This document shows positions 1 through 9,587 of a stretch of DNA of 64,000 bases, one piece after another (position 1 is the first letter of the stretch; every line of letters starts with the position of its first letter). The notes under the pieces were generated by a model, which searched no databases, was not told where the DNA came from, and was given only the letters and a program-made list of their open reading frames with translations. The translations under genes were made by a program, and so were the position numbers. Source of the stretch: Chelatococcus caeni (lineage in GTDB: Bacteria > Pseudomonadota > Alphaproteobacteria > Rhizobiales > Beijerinckiaceae); contig NZ_JACIEN010000006.1 of assembly GCF_014196925.1 (NCBI RefSeq), forward strand, positions 246,780-310,779. The letters are read 5' to 3'.

Positions 1-600
1 CTCGAAGGAGACGCGGTCGAGGCGTCGGGCCTGGGGCACGATGCGCGGGTCCGTCGTGTAGACGCCGTCGACGTCGGTGTAGATGTCGCAGCGGTCGGCA
101 TGGATGGCGGCGGCGAGCGCCACCGCGCTCGTGTCCGAGCCGCCGCGGCCGAGCGTCGCGATGCGGTTGGTCGGCTGGTGGATGCCCTGGAAGCCGGTGA
201 CGACCGCGACCTCGTTGCGCTCCTCGAAATGCTGGATGATGCGCGAGCCGTCGGCGCCCGTGATTCGCGCCGCGCCGTGGGCGCCGTCGGTCAGGATCGG
301 GATCTGCCAGCCCTGCCAGGAGCGGGCCCAGATGCCCATGTCCTGCAGCACGATGGCGAGGAGGCCCGCCGTCACCTGCTCGCCGGAGGCGACGACCGCG
401 TCATATTCGCGCGCGTCGTGCAGGGCCGAGGCCTCCCGGCACCAGCCGACGAGCTCGTTCGTCTTGCCGGCCATGGCCGAGACGACGACCGCCACCTGGT
501 GGCCGGCCTCGACCTCGCGTTTGACGTGCCTGGCCACGTTGCGGATGCGTTCGATATTGGCGACGGACGTGCCGCCGAACTTCATCACCAGACGGGCCAT
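1..600 (-). CDS. lysC: Aspartate kinase, N-terminal part (cut by window edge)
   Basis: This enzyme phosphorylates L-aspartate, the first step toward lysine, threonine and methionine. The gene reads leftward and the window stops after 200 codons, so the C-terminal regulatory ACT domains are not visible. The ATG at 600 gives the expected N-terminus [13 protein letters not shown]. The kinase motifs follow: an early [13 protein letters not shown] stretch, [10 protein letters not shown], and the [16 protein letters not shown] glycine-rich segment near residue 170. It is divergent from ubiG across about 144 bases. asd, the next enzyme of the pathway, lies near 28 kb in the same window. Confidence 0.96.
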   Translation of the reverse strand, partial: MARLVMKFGGTSVANIERIRNVARHVKREVEAGHQVAVVVSAMAGKTNELVGWCREASALHDAREYDAVVASGEQVTAGLLAIVLQDMGIWARSWQGWQIPILTDGAHGAARITGADGSRIIQHFEERNEVAVVTGFQGIHQPTNRIATLGRGGSDTSAVALAAAIHADRCDIYTDVDGVYTTDPRIVPQARRLDRVSFE

Positions 601-697
601 GGCAGGACTGACACCATTTACAGGACGACGGGAGGTGCTACAGCGACCAGGAGCCTGGCGCCAAGCACGCAAAAGGCGCGTATAGATGACGGGAGCC

Positions 698-719
698 CCC
701 CGCCGTGTCAACGGCGGGG
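698..719. other. 9-bp hairpin in the lysC-ubiG gap
   Basis: CCCCGCCGT and ACGGCGGGG pair around a GTCA loop, 25 bases upstream of the ubiG start. It lies in the probable 5' leader of ubiG. It could be an attenuator or simply a GC-rich palindrome; there is no following T-run. Confidence 0.35.
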
Positions 720-744
720 AAAGGCCCGGACAAGGGTGAGGGAC

Positions 745-1530
745 ATGGCTGGGACGAGGAGCGAGCCGCGGCACGGCACGGGTGAGCGCCGCACGGTGGA
801 TGAGCGGGAGGTGGCGCGCTTCGCCGCGCTCGCCGACACCTGGTGGGACCCGCGCGGATCGATGCGCGTGCTGCACAAGTTCAACCCGGTCCGCGTCGGC
901 TACATCCGCGACGAGGCGTCCCGGCATTTCGGCCGCGACCCGGCGAGCCTGACCTGCCTGCACGATCTCTCGGTCGTCGACATCGGCTGCGGCGGCGGGC
1001 TGCTGTGCGAGCCTCTCGCGCGCCTCGGGGCCGAGGTCACGGGGCTAGACCCCGCCACCACCAATGTGGAGGTGGCGCGCCTGCACGCGGAGCGCGCGGG
1101 CCTCGGCATCGCCTATCGTGACGAGACGGTGGAGGCCCTCGCCGCCCGCGGCGAGCGCTTCGACGTCGTCTGCGCCATGGAGGTGGTGGAGCACGTCGCC
1201 GACGTCGGCGCCTTCGTCGCGGCCTGCTGCGCGGTGGTGAAGCCGGGCGGCCTGCTCTTCATGGCGACCATCAACCGCACGCTGAAGTCCTATGCGCTCG
1301 CCATCGTCGGCGCCGAATATGTCCTGCGCTGGCTGCCGCGCGGCACCCATTCCTGGGAGAAGTTCGTCACGCCGGACGAGCTCACCGACGCCATCGAGGA
1401 CGGCGGCCTCTCGGTGCTCGACCGCACCGGCGTGGTCTACAATCCGCTTGCCGACAGCTGGCGTCCGTCGCGCGATCTCGACGTCAACTACATGCTGGTC
1501 GCCGCCCGGCCGGGCGAGGCCGGCGCTTAG
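745..1530 (+). CDS. ubiG: Ubiquinone biosynthesis O-methyltransferase
   Basis: This SAM-dependent enzyme carries out both O-methylations of the ubiquinone ring. The open frame extends far upstream, but the ATG at 745 follows a GGTGAGGGA ribosome site and gives a 261-residue protein of normal family length. The early segment [15 protein letters not shown] and the SAM-binding motif [16 protein letters not shown] (about residues 75-90) are typical of UbiG, as is the later MEVVEHV. It is divergent from lysC, and an acetyltransferase gene follows after 5 bases, probably in the same transcript. Confidence 0.95.
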   Translation: MAGTRSEPRHGTGERRTVDEREVARFAALADTWWDPRGSMRVLHKFNPVRVGYIRDEASRHFGRDPASLTCLHDLSVVDIGCGGGLLCEPLARLGAEVTGLDPATTNVEVARLHAERAGLGIAYRDETVEALAARGERFDVVCAMEVVEHVADVGAFVAACCAVVKPGGLLFMATINRTLKSYALAIVGAEYVLRWLPRGTHSWEKFVTPDELTDAIEDGGLSVLDRTGVVYNPLADSWRPSRDLDVNYMLVAARPGEAGA

Positions 1531-1535
1531 GTACG

Positions 1536-2057
1536 ATGATCGAGGGCAGCGATGCCGCCGGCGCCGGCTGGCGGCCCATGACGGTGACGGACCTGCAGGA
1601 TGTCGATGCCATCGCGCGGGCGGTGCATCCGGGCTTTCCCGAACGGCCGGAGGTCTTCACCGAGCGCCTTGCGCTCTTCCCGGCCGGCTGCCTGATCCTG
1701 GAGCGGGACGGCGAGGCGGCCGGCTATCTCCTCAGCCATCCTTGGCACGCCGGCGCGCCGCCGCCGCTCGACAGCCTGCTCGGCCGCCTGCCGCCTGCCG
1801 CGACCACCTATTACCTGCACGACATCGCCCTGTTGCCGCGCGGTCGCGGCACCGGCGCGGCCGGGGCCGCGCTGCCCCACCTCGTGCGGCAGGCGCGGAT
1901 CGTGGGTGCCGATAACCTCTCGCTCGTTGCCGTCAACAATTCCGCTCCGTTCTGGCAGCGCCACGGCTTCGTGGCGGCCGACGCACCGGGACTTGCCGAC
2001 AAGCTCGCCAGCTACGGCGGGGACGCGCTCTACATGCTGCGCAGGGTGGCGTCTTAA
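1536..2057 (+). CDS. GNAT-family N-acetyltransferase
   Basis: A 173-residue protein of the GNAT fold, which transfers an acetyl group from acetyl-CoA to an amine. The acetyl-CoA-binding region reads IALLPRGRGTGAAGAAL (about residues 98-114), matching the usual R/Q-x-x-G-x-G/A loop. The segment NNSAPFWQRHGF near residue 130 is the usual C-terminal GNAT signature. The substrate cannot be told. It starts 5 bases after ubiG and overlaps the end of the convergent EamA gene by 4 bases. Confidence 0.85.
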   Translation: MIEGSDAAGAGWRPMTVTDLQDVDAIARAVHPGFPERPEVFTERLALFPAGCLILERDGEAAGYLLSHPWHAGAPPPLDSLLGRLPPAATTYYLHDIALLPRGRGTGAAGAALPHLVRQARIVGADNLSLVAVNNSAPFWQRHGFVAADAPGLADKLASYGGDALYMLRRVAS

Positions 2058-2977
2058 GCGCCGCGGCTCGCGATGGCGACGCCGACGGCGGCGATGGCCA
2101 TGCCCAGCATCTGCACGGGCGCGAGGCTCTCGCCGAAGAGGAGGAAGGCCATGACGGCCGACACCGGCGGCACCAGGTAGAGCAGGGAGGCGACGCCCGC
2201 CACCGCGCCCTTGCGGATGAGGTGCATCAGCAGGAGGATACCGCCCATCGACAGGATGACGACCGCCCAGGCGAGGCCGGCGAGCGCCGCCGGCGCGGGC
2301 GCGAAGCGCATCTCGCCGACGAGCAGCATGGCCGGCAGGGTCACGAGCGCCGCCCCGACGAACTGCACGACGGCATTGGTGCGCAGGTCCGAGCCGGCGC
2401 CCGTCCGCTTCTGCCAGAAGGTGCCCATGGTGATCGACACCATGCCGAGCGTGCAGGCGAGCACCGCCATCGGCGCGAGGCCGTCGACGCCGCCGAGCTT
2501 CGGCACGAGCACGAGGAGGGCGCCGGCAAAGCCGGTGACGATGCCGAGCCAGCGCCGCGGGCTCACCCTTTCGCCGATGAGGGCCCCGGCGAGCGCCCCG
2601 GTGAGCAGCGGCTGCATGCCGGCGATGAGTGCGGCGATGCCGGCCGGCAGGCCATGGCTGACCGACCAGAACACGCCGCCGAGATAGATGCCGTGCAGCA
2701 GCACGCCGGCCACGAGGCCGTCGCGCCAGCCGCGCGCCGTCCGCGGCCAGAGCGCGCCAATGGCGAGGCACAGGCCGCCGAGCACGGCTATGGTGAGGCA
2801 ATAGCGGATGAAGAGAAAGGTGAACGGTTCAGCGTGGGGCGCCACGAGGCGCGCCACGACGAAGCCTGTCGCCCAGATGACGACGAAAAGTGCCGGCATC
2901 AGCCGTTCGGCGAGCGTGGAGGGCGGGAACGGCACGGCGGGTCGATCCGTTGTCGAGAAGGGGCCGCACCCAACCAT
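2054..2977 (-). CDS. EamA/DMT-superfamily transporter
   Basis: An inner-membrane permease of the drug/metabolite transporter superfamily with two EamA repeats and about ten hydrophobic segments, beginning ALFVVIWATGFVVARLV and ending AVMAFLLFGESLAPVQMLG. The second repeat starts near PMAVLACTLGMVSIT. The substrate is unknown; family members export amino acids, metabolites or drugs. The furthest ATG (2977) gives 307 residues. A GTG at 2935 or the ATG at 2899, just before the first membrane segment, are also possible starts. Confidence 0.88.
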   Translation of the reverse strand: MVGCGPFSTTDRPAVPFPPSTLAERLMPALFVVIWATGFVVARLVAPHAEPFTFLFIRYCLTIAVLGGLCLAIGALWPRTARGWRDGLVAGVLLHGIYLGGVFWSVSHGLPAGIAALIAGMQPLLTGALAGALIGERVSPRRWLGIVTGFAGALLVLVPKLGGVDGLAPMAVLACTLGMVSITMGTFWQKRTGAGSDLRTNAVVQFVGAALVTLPAMLLVGEMRFAPAPAALAGLAWAVVILSMGGILLLMHLIRKGAVAGVASLLYLVPPVSAVMAFLLFGESLAPVQMLGMAIAAVGVAIASRGA

Positions 2978-3144
2978 GGCGGCGGCCGGGCCGCAATGGC
3001 GGGAAGGTCACACCGCCGCGCTACCATGTGCCCGGCCGCCATACGACTTGCCAGCGGCGGCCGGAATGCCGACCTTGGCAGGCGAGCGACGGGAAGAGCG
3101 ATGCAGGTCACGAGGCGAAAGGCCGCCGTGCAAGGGGGGCAGCG

Positions 3145-3996
3145 GTGAAGGCGATCGGCACTTCGGCGCGCGTCCTCTGGCGGGCCTTCGAGCGGTTCAA
3201 CGACCACGACGGCTGGGCGATCTCGAGCCACATCGCCCTGTCCGGCCTGATGTCGCTCTTTCCCTTCCTCATTCTCGTCACGGCGCTTGCCGGCTTCATC
3301 GGCTCGACGGACCTTGCCCGCGGGGTTGCCGATCTCATCTTCGAGACCTGGCCGAGCGAGGTCGCCGGCTCGGTCGCCGGTGAGGTGCGCAAGGTCATGA
3401 CCGAGCAGCGGCGCGACCTCCTGACGGTGGGCGCCCTGCTCGCGGTCTATTTCTCGTCGAATGGCGTCGAATCGCTGCGCATCGGCCTCAACCGCGCCTA
3501 TGACTGCTACGACTGGCGGCCCTGGTGGCTGACGCGGCTCGAGGCGATCGCCTTCGTCCTCGTCGGAGCCATCGCGCTCATCGTCTTCGCCCTGCTCGTC
3601 GTCTTCGGCCCGCTCGCCTGGCGGGCGGTCCTCTCGGAGGTGCCGGCGCTGCGCCCGCTCGGGCCGCTTATCGTCACGGCGCGCTTCGCCGTGGCGACGG
3701 TCGTCATCGTCGTGGCGCTGCTCATAGCCCACCTCCTCCTGCCGGGCGGGCGGCGCAGCGTGACGTCCGTGCTGCCGGGCATCGGCGCGACGCTGGTGCT
3801 CTGGCTCATCGGCGGCACCGCCTTCGGCCTCTATCTCGACAGCTTCGCCACCAATTACGTGTCGACCTATGCCGGCCTCGCCTCCGGCATGATCGTGCTC
3901 GTCTTCCTCTACATCCTGTCCGCCATCTTCATCTTCGGCGGCGAGCTCAATGCCGCGCTCATTCGCGAGCGCGAGGTGGGCGCGGGCGGATTGTAG
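3145..3996 (+). CDS. YihY/BrkB-family inner-membrane protein
   Basis: A 283-residue multi-pass membrane protein of the YihY/virulence factor BrkB family, with about six transmembrane segments. The family hallmark appears early as GWAISSHIALSGLMSLFPF, and the C-terminal segment YAGLASGMIVLVFLYILS is also conserved. The GTG at 3145 is chosen because it follows a CAAGGGGGG ribosome site; upstream codons in the same frame look non-coding. The molecular function of the family is not settled, although it was long mis-annotated as ribonuclease BN. It is divergent from the EamA gene. Confidence 0.88.
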   Translation: MKAIGTSARVLWRAFERFNDHDGWAISSHIALSGLMSLFPFLILVTALAGFIGSTDLARGVADLIFETWPSEVAGSVAGEVRKVMTEQRRDLLTVGALLAVYFSSNGVESLRIGLNRAYDCYDWRPWWLTRLEAIAFVLVGAIALIVFALLVVFGPLAWRAVLSEVPALRPLGPLIVTARFAVATVVIVVALLIAHLLLPGGRRSVTSVLPGIGATLVLWLIGGTAFGLYLDSFATNYVSTYAGLASGMIVLVFLYILSAIFIFGGELNAALIREREVGAGGL

Positions 3997-4050
3997 CGGG
4001 AGCGGCCCCACAGGGCTGCGGAAGCCTGAACCACCAAGAGGCTAGCGTTC

Positions 4051-4146
4051 CGCCGTCATGCCCGCGCTCGTGCGGGCATCCACGCCGCGACGAGCGTGCG
4101 AGGCCCGAGACGTGAATGGCCGGGACAAGCCCGGCCATGACGGCGG
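4051..4146. repeat. Dispersed palindromic repeat R1, copy A
   Basis: Two short hairpins sit about 45 bases apart: CATGCCCGCG..GCGGGCATCC and ATGGCCGGGACAAGCCCGGCCAT. Related copies lie at 30719, 41063 and 49618; this one has the same orientation as the 30719 copy. It lies after the 3' end of the YihY gene and may also act in 3'-end processing. No coding sequence is seen in the surrounding 3997-4227. Confidence 0.8.
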
Positions 4147-4227
4147 AGAGGCCGGCCCGGCAGTGGCGCCACGGGGGGATCCGCCGGGCTCCGGATGGAT
4201 CGGCCCGCAGCACCGCCCGGGCGTCGC

Positions 4228-5520
4228 TCACCCGTCCTGCGCGGCGGCCTCCAGCACGTCGTCGAAGCTGCGCAGGCCGGGGCGCGGTGCGTTGACGAGC
4301 ACGGCCATGTTGCCGGGCTTGTGCTGGTTCTTCCACATCTTGGTGTGCGCGGCCGGGATCTCTTGCCAGGAGAACACCTCGGACATGCACGGGTCGATGC
4401 GCCGGTCGACGACGAACTTGTTGGCGGCGGAGGCCTGCTTGAGGTGGGCGAAATGCGAGCCCTGGATGCGCTTCTGCCGCATCCAGACGTAGCGGGCGTC
4501 GAAGGTGAGATTGAAGCCGGTCGTGCCGGCGCAGAACACCACCATGCCGCCGCGCTTCACGACGAGGGTCGAGACCGGAAAGGTCTGCTCGCCCGGATGC
4601 TCGAAGACGATATCGACGTCCTGCCGGCCGGTGATGTCCCAGATCGCCTTGCCGAACTTGCGCGCCTCCTGCGTCCAGGCGGCATATTCGGGCGAGTTCA
4701 CCTTGGGCAGCTGGCCCCAGCAGTTGAAATCCTTGCGGTTGATGACGCCCTTGGCGCCGAGGCCGAGGACGTAGTCACGCTTGTCCTCGTCAGAGATGAT
4801 GCCGATGGCATTGGCGCCGGCGGCGGCGCAAAGCTGCACCCCGAAAACGCCGAGCCCGCCCGAGGCGCCCCAGACGAGCACGTTGTCGCCAGGCTTGAGC
4901 GTATGCGGCGCGTGGCCGAAGAGCATGCGGTAGGCGGTGGCGAGGGTCAGCGTGTAGGAGGCGCATTCCTCCCACGTCAGGTGCTTCGGCCGCTCCATGA
5001 GCTGGCGCGACTGCACGCGGCAGAACTGGCCGAAGGAGCCGTCCGGTGTCTCGTAGCCCCAGATGCGCTGGGAGGGCGAGAACATCGGATCTCCGCCGTT
5101 GCACTCCTCGTCGTCGCCGTCGTCCTGGTTGCAGTGCACGACGACCTCGTCGCCGACCTTCCAGCGCCTCACCTTGGAGCCGACGGCCCAGACGATGCCG
5201 GCCGCGTCCGAGCCGGCGACATGGTAGGGCTGCTTGTGGACGTCGAGCACCGAGATCGGCTGGCCGAGCGCGGCCCACACGCCGTTGTAGTTGACGCCCG
5301 CCGCCATCACGAGCACCAGCACCTCGTCGTCGCCGATGGTCCAGGTGGGCACCACCTCGAGCTGCATCGACTCTTCCGGCGGTCCGTGCCGCTCCTTGCG
5401 GATGGCCCAGGCATGCATCTTCGCCGGCACATGGCCGAGGGGCGGGATCTCCCCGATGGCGTAAAGGTCCTTGCGTTCGTCCGTGCGGGTTGCGGCGGTC
5501 GCTGTGGCTGCGGCGTTCAT
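4228..5520 (-). CDS. ccr: Crotonyl-CoA carboxylase/reductase
   Basis: This NADPH-dependent enzyme reductively carboxylates crotonyl-CoA to ethylmalonyl-CoA and is the key enzyme of the ethylmalonyl-CoA pathway. The protein is 430 residues, the family's normal length, in the MDR/alcohol dehydrogenase fold. AGVNYNGVWAALG and the long CNQDDGDDEECNGGDPMFS segment are characteristic of Ccr, and the nucleotide-binding loop reads VWGASGGLGVFGVQL. The ATG at 5520 is preceded by an AGGAGG ribosome site. It is divergent from ecm-mcd, which encode two further steps. Confidence 0.97.
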   Translation of the reverse strand: MNAAATATAATRTDERKDLYAIGEIPPLGHVPAKMHAWAIRKERHGPPEESMQLEVVPTWTIGDDEVLVLVMAAGVNYNGVWAALGQPISVLDVHKQPYHVAGSDAAGIVWAVGSKVRRWKVGDEVVVHCNQDDGDDEECNGGDPMFSPSQRIWGYETPDGSFGQFCRVQSRQLMERPKHLTWEECASYTLTLATAYRMLFGHAPHTLKPGDNVLVWGASGGLGVFGVQLCAAAGANAIGIISDEDKRDYVLGLGAKGVINRKDFNCWGQLPKVNSPEYAAWTQEARKFGKAIWDITGRQDVDIVFEHPGEQTFPVSTLVVKRGGMVVFCAGTTGFNLTFDARYVWMRQKRIQGSHFAHLKQASAANKFVVDRRIDPCMSEVFSWQEIPAAHTKMWKNQHKPGNMAVLVNAPRPGLRSFDDVLEAAAQDG

Positions 5521-5595
5521 GCGGCCTCCTGTCGCTCGTGTTTCCCCGGCGCGCCCTCTTGATGACGGGGCTCTGCTGCGCTGCGCCATGGACAG

Positions 5596-5695
5596 AATGA
5601 ATGATATTGCGATGCAGCGAAAGCGAAAACGCCCGTTGGTGAGCGCCGGTTGCATTCGACCTTTGGCCAATCCGGCATTTTGCGCTTGCAGCGCA
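5596..5695. promoter_or_regulatory. ccr/ecm divergent control region with paired motifs
   Basis: The 251-base gap between ccr and ecm must hold both promoters. It contains two related elements, TTGCGATGCAGCG near 5608 and TTGCGCTTGCAGCG near 5680; the second includes the palindrome TGCGCT-TGC-AGCGCA (5681-5695). They may be operators for a regulator of the pathway. No known factor can be assigned by eye. Confidence 0.35.
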
Positions 5696-5771
5696 GGTTG
5701 TTGCGCCGCACCATGGCGGCAGAACAGACGGCGCGGGCAATGAACCCGCGACAGCATGACGGGGAGACGGC

Positions 5772-7769
5772 ATGAGCGAGCGAGACGGCGGCGCGCGCCC
5801 GCACCGGGACAGGCCCTGGATCTTCCGCACCTATGCGGGCCATTCGACGGCAGCGGAATCGAACCGGCTCTACCGCACGAATCTCGCGCGTGGCCAGACC
5901 GGCCTGTCGGTCGCCTTCGACCTGCCGACGCAGACGGGCTACGACCCCGACCACGCGCTCGCCCGTGGCGAGGTCGGCAAGGTCGGCGTCTCCATCGCCC
6001 ACATCGGCGACATGCGCACGCTCTTCGAGGGCATCCCGCTCGCGGAGATGAACACTTCGATGACGATCAACGCGACAGCGGCGTGGCTGCTGTCGCTCTA
6101 CATCGCCGTGGCCGACGAGCAGGGCGCTCCGCGCGGGCGCCTCACGGGCACGACGCAGAACGACATCGTCAAGGAATATCTCTCGCGCGGCACCTATGTC
6201 TTCCCGCCGGTGCCGTCCATGCGCCTCACCAAGGACGTCGTGCTGTTCACGACGCGGGAGGTGCCGAAGTGGAACCCGATGAACGTCTGCTCCTACCACC
6301 TGCAGGAGGCGGGGGCGACGCCCGTGCAGGAGCTTTCGTTCGCGCTCGCCACGGCCATCGCCGTCCTCGATACGGTGCGGGGCAGCGGCGAGGTGGACGA
6401 GGACGCCTTCGCCGAGGTGGTCGGGCGCATCTCCTTCTTCGTCAACGCCGGCATGCGCTTCGTCACCGAGCTGTGCAAGATGCGCGCCTTCGCCGAGCTG
6501 TGGGACGAGATCTGCCGCGATCGCTACGGCATCACGGACCCGAAGAAGCGCCTCTTCCGCTATGGCGTGCAGGTCAATTCCCTCGGCCTCACCGAGCAGC
6601 AGCCCGAGAACAACGTCTACCGCATCCTCATCGAGATGCTCGCCGTCGTGCTCTCCAAGAAGGCGCGGGCGCGGGCCGTGCAGCTGCCGGCCTGGAACGA
6701 GGCGCTCGGCCTGCCGCGCACCTTCGACCAGCAATGGTCACTGCGCATGCAGCAGATCATGGCCTATGAGACGGATCTGCTCGAATATGACGACATCTTC
6801 GACGGCTCCCGTGTAATCGAGGAGAGGGTCGGGGCGTTGAAGGAGGCGGCGCGGACGGAACTCGCCCGCATCGAGGCGCTCGGCGGGGCCGTCGCCGCCG
6901 TCGAGACCGGCTATCTCAAGCGCGCGCTCGTTGAATCGAATGCGGCCCGGCTCGCCGCCATCGAGGCGGGCGAGCAGGTCGTCGTCGGCGTCAACCGCTG
7001 GACGGAGAGCGAGCCTTCCCCGCTGCTGGCTGGCGAGGGGGCCATCCTCACCGTGCCGGAGACGGTGGAGATGGAGGCCGTGGCCCGGCTCAGGGAGTGG
7101 CGGGCAAAGCGCGACGGCAGCGAGATCGCGGCGGCGCTGGCCGATCTCGAGGCGGCGGCGCGCGAGGCGCGTAACGTCATGGAACCGTCGATCCGCTGCG
7201 CCCGTGCCGGCGTCACCACCGGCGAATGGGGCGAGACCCTGCGCCGCGTCTTCGGCGAATACCGTGCGCCGACCGGCGTGACGACCGAGACGCGCTCGCC
7301 CGAGGTCGACCGCGACGTGCGCCTGCTGGTGACCGATCTTTCGGAGAAGCTCGGCGGTCCGCCGCGCCTCGTCGTCGGCAAGCCGGGGCTCGACGGTCAT
7401 TCCAACGGCGCCGAGCAGGTGGCCCTGCGCGCCCGCGACGTCGGCATGGACGTGACCTACGACGGCATCCGTCAGACGCCGGCCGACATCGTGGCGCGCG
7501 CCCGCGCGGTCGATGCCCATGTCATCGGCCTCTCCATCCTCTCCGGCTCGCACGTGCCGCTGGTGCGCGACGTGATGGCACGGCTGCGCTCCGAGGGGCT
7601 CGACCACATCCCGGTCGTCGTCGGCGGCATCATCCCGCCGGAGGACGAATTGGTGCTGAAGAACATCGGCGTCTCCGCCGTCTACACGCCGAAGGACTAT
7701 GCGCTCGACGAGGTGATGGCCGGCATCGTCCGGGTCGTCGAGCGTGCCCGCGCCCGGCTCGATGCCTGA
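5772..7769 (+). CDS. ecm: Ethylmalonyl-CoA mutase (B12-dependent)
   Basis: Converts ethylmalonyl-CoA to methylsuccinyl-CoA using adenosylcobalamin. At 665 residues it is a single-chain mutase of the MeaA type. The N-terminal two thirds form the acyl-CoA mutase barrel (FRTYAGHSTAAESNRLYR, FDLPTQTGYDPDH). The C-terminal B12 domain carries the D-x-H-x-x-G motif at D541, H543 and G546. The context, divergent from ccr and directly before mcd, favours ethylmalonyl-CoA over methylmalonyl-CoA as substrate. The ATG at 5772 follows GGGGAGACGG. Confidence 0.94.
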   Translation: MSERDGGARPHRDRPWIFRTYAGHSTAAESNRLYRTNLARGQTGLSVAFDLPTQTGYDPDHALARGEVGKVGVSIAHIGDMRTLFEGIPLAEMNTSMTINATAAWLLSLYIAVADEQGAPRGRLTGTTQNDIVKEYLSRGTYVFPPVPSMRLTKDVVLFTTREVPKWNPMNVCSYHLQEAGATPVQELSFALATAIAVLDTVRGSGEVDEDAFAEVVGRISFFVNAGMRFVTELCKMRAFAELWDEICRDRYGITDPKKRLFRYGVQVNSLGLTEQQPENNVYRILIEMLAVVLSKKARARAVQLPAWNEALGLPRTFDQQWSLRMQQIMAYETDLLEYDDIFDGSRVIEERVGALKEAARTELARIEALGGAVAAVETGYLKRALVESNAARLAAIEAGEQVVVGVNRWTESEPSPLLAGEGAILTVPETVEMEAVARLREWRAKRDGSEIAAALADLEAAAREARNVMEPSIRCARAGVTTGEWGETLRRVFGEYRAPTGVTTETRSPEVDRDVRLLVTDLSEKLGGPPRLVVGKPGLDGHSNGAEQVALRARDVGMDVTYDGIRQTPADIVARARAVDAHVIGLSILSGSHVPLVRDVMARLRSEGLDHIPVVVGGIIPPEDELVLKNIGVSAVYTPKDYALDEVMAGIVRVVERARARLDA

Positions 7770-7803
7770 GCGCTCCATCAAGAAACGATAACGAAAGGGA
7801 GAC

Positions 7804-9486
7804 ATGATGAGCCCTGCCGCCGCCGCGAGCACGACATCAACCGATCTGCGCACCCTCGCCCGCGAGGCGGCGGAGGCGCTCGGCGCGCTGGCAGGGGCCG
7901 CGACCGAGGCGGCGCGCGCCGCCGTCATGGTCGGGGGACGCATCGCGCCGGAGAGGCTCGACCGCGCCCAGCACATGGCGCACGGCCTCGCCTGGATGGC
8001 GACCTATGCCACGGCCGTGCGCGAGCTCGCCGCCTGGGCGGACCGACTGGCCGAGGAGGGCCGTTTCGGCGAGGTCGAGGAGCTCATCCTTGCCGTCGGC
8101 GCCGGTGAATATTGCGCGCAGGTCTTCGGCGGCATCCCCATGAGCCAGGGCGAGATCGTGCGGCCGGATGTCTTCGGCCTCGACGAAGGGGCGCTTGCCA
8201 CCTTGCGTACGCCGGCGCTGCGGGCGCTCATCGCTGAGGGCAACACGGCCGAAAACCGCGCCCGGCTCGCGACGCTCATCCGCCAGCGCGACGGTGCCTC
8301 CAGCATCGGCGACACCGGCCTCGACGAGACGCTGGAGGCGATCCGCGCCGAGATGCGCCGTTTCGCCGATGCCGAGGTGGTGCCGCATGCGCAGGACTGG
8401 CATCGCAGCAACAGCTACATCCCGCTCGAGATCATCGCCGACATGGCCGCGCTCGGCGTCTTCGGCCTGACAATCCCCGAGGAATACGGCGGCATGGGCC
8501 TCTCCAAGGTCTCCATGTGCGTCGTGTCGGAGGAGCTGTCGCGCGGCTATATCGGCGTCGGTTCCCTCGGCACGCGCTCCGAGATCGCGGCCGAACTGAT
8601 CCTCGGCGGCGGCACGGAGGAGCAGAAGGCGCATTTCCTGCCGAAGATCGCGAGCGGCGAGATCCTGCCGACGGCGGTCTTCACCGAGCCGAACACCGGC
8701 TCCGACCTCGCCTCGCTGAAGGCCCGCGCCCAGCGCGAGGGCGATGTCTACAAGGTCTACGGCAACAAGACCTGGATCACGCATCCCGTGCGTGCCGACC
8801 TCATGACCCTGCTCGTGCGCACCGATCCGGCCGAGCCCGGCCACCGCGGCCTCTCCATTCTGCTGGCCGAGAAGCCCCGCGGCACCGACGAAGATCCCTT
8901 CCCGGTGGCGGGGCTGACGGGCGGCGAGATCGAGGTGCTCGGCTATCGCGGCATGAAGGAATACGAGCTCGCCTTTGACGGTTTTGCAGTGCCGGCGGCG
9001 AACCTTCTCGGCGGGCGCGAGGGGCAGGGCTTCAAGCAGCTGATGCAGACCTTCGAGGCGGCCCGCATCCAGACGGCGGCGCGCGCCATCGGCGTCGCGC
9101 AATCGGCCTTCGAGCTCGGCCTGCGCTATGGCGAGGAGCGCGTGCAGTTCGGCAAGAGCCTCATCCACTTCCCGCGGGTCGCCGACAAGCTGGTCATGAT
9201 GGCGGTCGAGATCATGCTCGCCCGCCAGCTCACCTATTTCGCCGCCCGCGCCAAGGACGAGGGCCGGCGCTGCGATCTCGAGGCCGGCATGGCCAAGCTT
9301 CTCGCCGCGCGCGTCGCCTGGGCGGCGGCGGACAATGCGGTGCAGATCCACGGCGGTAACGGCTTTGCGCTCGAATATCCGGTGTCGCGCGTGCTGTGCG
9401 ACGCGCGCATCCTGTCGATCTTCGAAGGCGCTGCCGAAATCCAGGCCCAGGTCATCGCCCGCCGCCTCATCGAGGAACAGTCCTGA
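7804..9486 (+). CDS. mcd: (2S)-methylsuccinyl-CoA dehydrogenase
   Basis: A flavoprotein that oxidises methylsuccinyl-CoA to mesaconyl-CoA, passing electrons to ETF. It is 560 residues, longer than ordinary acyl-CoA dehydrogenases; the extra N-terminal region of about 150 residues is a feature of the Mcd group. The dehydrogenase core has FGLTIPEEYGGMGLS, FTEPNTGSDLASLKARA and a C-terminal FEGAAEIQAQVIARRL, where the glutamate is the likely catalytic base position. It starts 34 bases after ecm, in one operon. ATG codons at 7804 and 7807 are both possible. Confidence 0.92.
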   Translation: MMSPAAAASTTSTDLRTLAREAAEALGALAGAATEAARAAVMVGGRIAPERLDRAQHMAHGLAWMATYATAVRELAAWADRLAEEGRFGEVEELILAVGAGEYCAQVFGGIPMSQGEIVRPDVFGLDEGALATLRTPALRALIAEGNTAENRARLATLIRQRDGASSIGDTGLDETLEAIRAEMRRFADAEVVPHAQDWHRSNSYIPLEIIADMAALGVFGLTIPEEYGGMGLSKVSMCVVSEELSRGYIGVGSLGTRSEIAAELILGGGTEEQKAHFLPKIASGEILPTAVFTEPNTGSDLASLKARAQREGDVYKVYGNKTWITHPVRADLMTLLVRTDPAEPGHRGLSILLAEKPRGTDEDPFPVAGLTGGEIEVLGYRGMKEYELAFDGFAVPAANLLGGREGQGFKQLMQTFEAARIQTAARAIGVAQSAFELGLRYGEERVQFGKSLIHFPRVADKLVMMAVEIMLARQLTYFAARAKDEGRRCDLEAGMAKLLAARVAWAAADNAVQIHGGNGFALEYPVSRVLCDARILSIFEGAAEIQAQVIARRLIEEQS

Positions 9487-9587
9487 CCCTTGCCGTGTTC
9501 GCTTCCTGAAGGGGGCTTCCCACGCGCGTGTCTGGCATCGCGCGTGCCCGCTTCCCACATAAGTGAGTGCAGCCAAGGAGGATCATG

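Noticed and set aside
4051..4146. R1 copies as ordinary intrinsic terminators
   Set aside because: They recur in both orientations with a shared spacer and lack T-runs, so a dispersed repeat is the better description, even if they also affect transcript ends.
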